Of a stretch of DNA of 64,000 nucleotides, positions 61,199 to 64,000 are shown piece after piece; the stretch's first letter is position 1, and each line of letters begins with the position of its first letter. Source of the stretch: Phycisphaerae bacterium (GTDB lineage Bacteria; Planctomycetota; Phycisphaerae; UBA1845; JAFGLZ01). The stretch is taken from assembly GCA_016927755.1 (NCBI GenBank), contig JAFGLZ010000060.1:1-64000 (forward strand), given 5' to 3'. Below the pieces are notes generated by a model, which was given only the letters and a program-made list of their open reading frames with translations, was not told where the DNA came from and searched no databases. Position numbers and translations under genes: made by a program.

Positions 61199-63079
61199 TC
61201 ACTCGACCAGCGCCTGCAGATAGGCGCTCATGACGGCCGTTCGCGTGATCGTCCCCTTGACCTTGCCGTCCTGCCTGTCGGTCATGGCCAGGGCCGTGAC
61301 GTCATACGCGGCGAACTTGTCGAAGACCGAATCCAGCGGCTCGTCGGGGCTGACGTCGGGGATGTCCGGACGCATGACCTCCTCGACGACGAGCAGCGGG
61401 ACGGCCTCGCGCTCCAAGAGCGCGGTCTGGATGGCGTCCGTGGTCAGGATGCCCAGGTACTTCCCGTCCCCGTCGGCGACGACGAAGTCCACCGGCCCGT
61501 GCTGTTCAAGCTCTTCGACGATGTTCTGGAACGGATCGTCCGGTCTGACGATCGGAACCTTCCCCGGCGTGACCTCCTGAGCCACGATCCGCCGCAGCAC
61601 GGTCAGGTCCATGGTCGTCCCGAATCGAACGCCGCGACGGCGGAGCTTGAGCGTGTAGATGCTGTCCCGCAGGAGCAACCGGGCGATACCCGTGGCGCCG
61701 ACGACGGCGAGCATGACCGGCAGGATGACGCGATAGTCGTTCGTCAGCTCAAAGATGATCAAAATGGCCGTGAGCGGGGCGTGCGTGCTGGCCCCGACCA
61801 CCGCGGCCATGCCGACGAGGGGATACGTGGGAACGGCCGCCTCGGATATCCACCCGAAATGGAACAGCGCCTGACCGAACAACCCTCCCGTTACGGCGCC
61901 GAGGAACAGCGCCGGGGCGAAGACGCCGCCGGAGCCGCCGCTGCCGAGCGTCAGAGAGGTCGCCGCCAGCTTGAGAAAAAAGAGTACGCCCAGCGCGCCG
62001 AACCCGTAGGCCATGACGTGGGGCAAGTGGCCCGCCGCGGGGTTACCGGGCGCGATCACGTCTCGGATGAAGGCATATCCGTTGCCGTACATGGCGGGCC
62101 GATCGTCGAGCATCATCGTGCCCGGACCGGCGACGTTCAGCGCGATCACCGCCAGCACGCCCATCACGAACACCCCGAGAACCGGCTTGAGGTACGCCGG
62201 AATCTTGAGCCAGTCGAAGAAGTCCTCGCACAAGTAGAGGAGCCGCACGAAGGCGACGGCCGCGACGGCGCAGAGAAGGCCAAGGACGGCGTAGTCGCCG
62301 AGGTGCGTCCACGTGAAGTGGTACTGCTCCTGCATGGGGATGGGGATGGCGAAGATGGCGCGGTCGGCCTCGGGTCGCAGGGCCCGGGTGACGGTGCTGC
62401 TGAGCACGCTGGCAAGAACCACCGGACTGAACGCCCTGAAGGAGAAGTCGCGGAGGAAGATCTCCTGCGCGAACAGGACCCCCGCGATGGGGGCGTTGAA
62501 GATCGCCGCGATGCCCCCGGCCGCGCCCGATGCCACAAGGACCGTCATCTGGCGGGGCGGCGCCTTCAGGAGTTGCCCGAAGGTGCTGCCGAGGGCGGCG
62601 CCGATCTGGATGATCGGGCCCTCGGTACCGGCCGACCCGCCGCTGCCGATCGTCAGTGAGCTGGCGATGGCCTTGGCCCCCGCGACGCGCGGGCGAATCC
62701 TCCCCCCGCCGCGATGCAGGGCGTCGAGGACCTCGGGCACGCCGTGACCCTTGGCCTCGCTGGCGAAGAAGTAGGTGATCAGCCCGACGAGCAGGGCCCC
62801 GACCGCCGGTAGGACGACGAGCAGGGCCATGTGTCCCCCGTACAGGCCCAACTCCCCGAACCACCCGGGGCCCTCGCCATGATGTCCGCCGTAGCACAGT
62901 CCCGTGAGCCATTCGATCAGACGGTAGAACACGTGCGCGAAGAAGCCGGTGGCCACGCCCGTCAGGCAGCCCGTCGCCACGAGCGACCACTCCTCGCGGT
63001 GGCTCTGAAAGCCCAACCACTCCGAGAGTCGGATATGTGGAGGAGGCTTGGGAACGTCTTGTTTGTCAGATTGATCCAT
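61199..63079 (-). CDS. ClC-family chloride channel/transporter with CBS domains
   Basis: 626 residues. The ClC core has GSGGSAGTEGPIIQIGAALGS (Glu in the GxEGP loop, the gating glutamate), GAAGGIAAIFNAPIAGVLFAQE and LTLGSGGSGGVFAPALFLGAVTGG, all hallmark stretches. Two CBS domains occupy about 495-620 (VTPGKVPIVRPDDPFQNIVEELEQHGPVDFVVADGDGKYLGILT, VMRPDIPDVSPDEPLDSVFDKFAAYDVTALAMTD). CBS pairs usually sense adenine nucleotides. The start is ATG at 63079. Channel versus H+/Cl- exchanger cannot be decided. Confidence 0.93.
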   Translation of the reverse strand: MDQSDKQDVPKPPPHIRLSEWLGFQSHREEWSLVATGCLTGVATGFFAHVFYRLIEWLTGLCYGGHHGEGPGWFGELGLYGGHMALLVVLPAVGALLVGLITYFFASEAKGHGVPEVLDALHRGGGRIRPRVAGAKAIASSLTIGSGGSAGTEGPIIQIGAALGSTFGQLLKAPPRQMTVLVASGAAGGIAAIFNAPIAGVLFAQEIFLRDFSFRAFSPVVLASVLSSTVTRALRPEADRAIFAIPIPMQEQYHFTWTHLGDYAVLGLLCAVAAVAFVRLLYLCEDFFDWLKIPAYLKPVLGVFVMGVLAVIALNVAGPGTMMLDDRPAMYGNGYAFIRDVIAPGNPAAGHLPHVMAYGFGALGVLFFLKLAATSLTLGSGGSGGVFAPALFLGAVTGGLFGQALFHFGWISEAAVPTYPLVGMAAVVGASTHAPLTAILIIFELTNDYRVILPVMLAVVGATGIARLLLRDSIYTLKLRRRGVRFGTTMDLTVLRRIVAQEVTPGKVPIVRPDDPFQNIVEELEQHGPVDFVVADGDGKYLGILTTDAIQTALLEREAVPLLVVEEVMRPDIPDVSPDEPLDSVFDKFAAYDVTALAMTDRQDGKVKGTITRTAVMSAYLQALVE

Positions 63080-63173
63080 TACTGTCCTTGGCGGATTACC
63101 ACTATAGCAGAACCTTCAACGTCTTTCGGCACGGGGTCCTAGCCCCCCACCACCTCATTCCCCCCGCCGGAGC

Positions 63174-64000
63174 CTATCCGATGCGGACGGTCGCGATCCC
63201 GTAGGCGGGAACCCTCACGACCAGATCGTTGCCGTCCATCCGCGCCGAGCTGCTCTCGAGCGGACGCTCCAGGAGATCCGTCTCGACCGCCGGCGCGTCG
63301 GGCGGCGCCACGGCCGGATCGAACCGAACTCTGGCCTCGGTGTCCTGGCCGGTCATCTCATATAGTCGGACGACGATGGCGTCGGAATCCTCGGCCTGCT
63401 TGATGCCGCTGAGCATGACGCCCGGCGTCAGTAGGGCCACAAAGCCCCTGTTCGAAGCCAGCGAACCGGAATGAACGTCGGTGGCGACGACGCTGAACGG
63501 GTGGTTGAAGGCCGCGCCGGCGCGCGTCGCCTCGACCGGCCCCCAGTCGCCGCCGTGCGGGACGAGGCCGAAGCGGATCTGCTGTCGGCCCATCTCCGGC
63601 AGCGGGTCCGGATCGTAGCTGCTGCGCAGCAGCGTCAAACGCATCGTCTGGCCCGTGACGTTGTGGCCGTACTTGTGATCGTTGACGAGCGTGGCGCCGT
63701 GTCCGTCCTTGCCGTCTCTAAGATCGGCCCAACGCAGCGCCGGGACCTCCTGCCCGCCGACCTCGCGCTCAACGTGGCCGCAGGGCACCTCCTGCGAGGC
63801 CTTCGGGTCGTCGACGGCCAGCGGAAACACGACGCTCAGCTTCGGCACGCCGCGCTCGGGCGTGCCCCGCTCCAGCCAGTCTACGTCCAGCTCGAAGTCG
63901 ATCCGCGGGACGCCGGCGGTCAGGGAAACGGTCAGGTTGAGCTGGGAATCGCACCAGGTTCGTTCCGAGCGGATCGCGGCGACGTGCGGGCCGCGATGGA
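63174..64000 (-). CDS. GH38 alpha-mannosidase, C-terminal part (partial)
   Basis: At least 275 residues are seen; the gene runs off the window edge at 64000. The last parts match GH38 C-terminal domains: a beta-sandwich segment RIDFELDVDWLERGT, then PKLSVVFPLAV, PCGHVEREV, PALRWADLRDGKDG and GATLVNDHKYGHNVTGQTMRLTLLRSSYDPDP, with the end VRVPAYGIATVRIG. GH38 enzymes trim alpha-mannosides and need Zn in a catalytic N-terminal domain not included here. It stands before the ClC gene on the same strand. Confidence 0.85.
   Translation of the reverse strand, partial: HRGPHVAAIRSERTWCDSQLNLTVSLTAGVPRIDFELDVDWLERGTPERGVPKLSVVFPLAVDDPKASQEVPCGHVEREVGGQEVPALRWADLRDGKDGHGATLVNDHKYGHNVTGQTMRLTLLRSSYDPDPLPEMGRQQIRFGLVPHGGDWGPVEATRAGAAFNHPFSVVATDVHSGSLASNRGFVALLTPGVMLSGIKQAEDSDAIVVRLYEMTGQDTEARVRFDPAVAPPDAPAVETDLLERPLESSSARMDGNDLVVRVPAYGIATVRIG

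Noticed and set aside
1-64000. CRISPR array, prophage, integron or insertion sequence
   Set aside because: No regularly spaced long repeats, no cas, integrase, transposase, capsid or terminase gene were seen. The heptamer arrays are too short and have no spacers.

Overview
This is a 64 kb GC-rich chromosomal window that looks like a planctomycete, probably of the Phycisphaerae type. No rRNA is present, so the placement rests on gene content. The markers are a prepilin-like protein beginning KKKGFTLIELLVVVAIIALL with an H-Xn-DG type C-terminus, a PEP-CTERM secreted protein, a type I sulfatase, Gfo/Idh/MocA and TIM-barrel isomerase enzymes, many signal-peptide and lipobox proteins, and a giant secreted LamG/HzsA-like/SUMF1 fusion. 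There is no phage, integrase, insertion sequence or CRISPR array. The window reads as ordinary core chromosome with a scattered accessory layer.

Layout. 0-3.1 kb: ACT-domain regulator, cold-shock protein, endonuclease V and threonine aldolase (the last two overlap by 1 nt). 3.3-3.5 kb: tRNA-Phe with its own promoter and terminator. 3.6-6.3 kb: two related exported proteins, each built of three Spy/CpxP-like helical repeats. 6.5-12.9 kb: SDR, Gfo/Idh/MocA enzyme, Rieske-AIF-type flavoprotein, a shortened SecA paralogue and a STAS protein. 13.0-28.2 kb: a complete 14-gene nuoA-N operon on the minus strand in canonical order, encoding NADH-quinone oxidoreductase (complex I). 28.9-31.2 kb: PEP-CTERM protein and sulfatase. 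31.4-33.7 kb: nifS, nifU and a rubredoxin-like mini-protein, a plausible Fe-S supply for the Fe-S-rich complex I. 34.8-38.8 kb: rlmN, a sugar isomerase/epimerase and a REC-GGDEF-HD-GYP regulator. 39.1-43.4 kb: the LamG/HzsA-like/SUMF1 fusion with two haem c motifs. 43.6-48.3 kb: metallo-beta-lactamase-fold hydrolase, orphan oligopeptide ABC ATPase, BamD-like TPR lipoprotein and two further lipoproteins. 48.4-51.8 kb: a candidate small RNA with promoter and terminator, then B12-dependent ribonucleotide reductase with a promoter containing two NrdR-box-like sites. 52.2-56.7 kb: SppA-like lipoprotein plus vWA membrane protein, CsgG-TPR lipoprotein and pseudopilin. 57.0-64.0 kb: MFS transporter, unknown secreted protein, beta-propeller glycosidase-like protein, TsaE, ClC channel with CBS domains, and the C-terminal end of a GH38 alpha-mannosidase.

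The lifestyle suggested is an aerobic or facultative heterotroph of complex polysaccharides: NADH dehydrogenase, sulfatase, glycosidases and many envelope proteins. The most unusual material is: (1) the 1447-residue LamG/HzsA-like/SUMF1 cytochrome fusion; (2) a stand-alone structured RNA candidate at 48.45-48.60 kb; (3) a family of in-register heptanucleotide repeats (consensus ARRYCYN) at four separate intergenic sites; (4) the pair of three-repeat Spy-like proteins; (5) a truncated SecA; (6) a palindromic element read through as the C-terminal tail of NuoM; and (7) a tiny Cys/Trp-rich lipoprotein. All calls are from reading the sequence only; no database search was possible.
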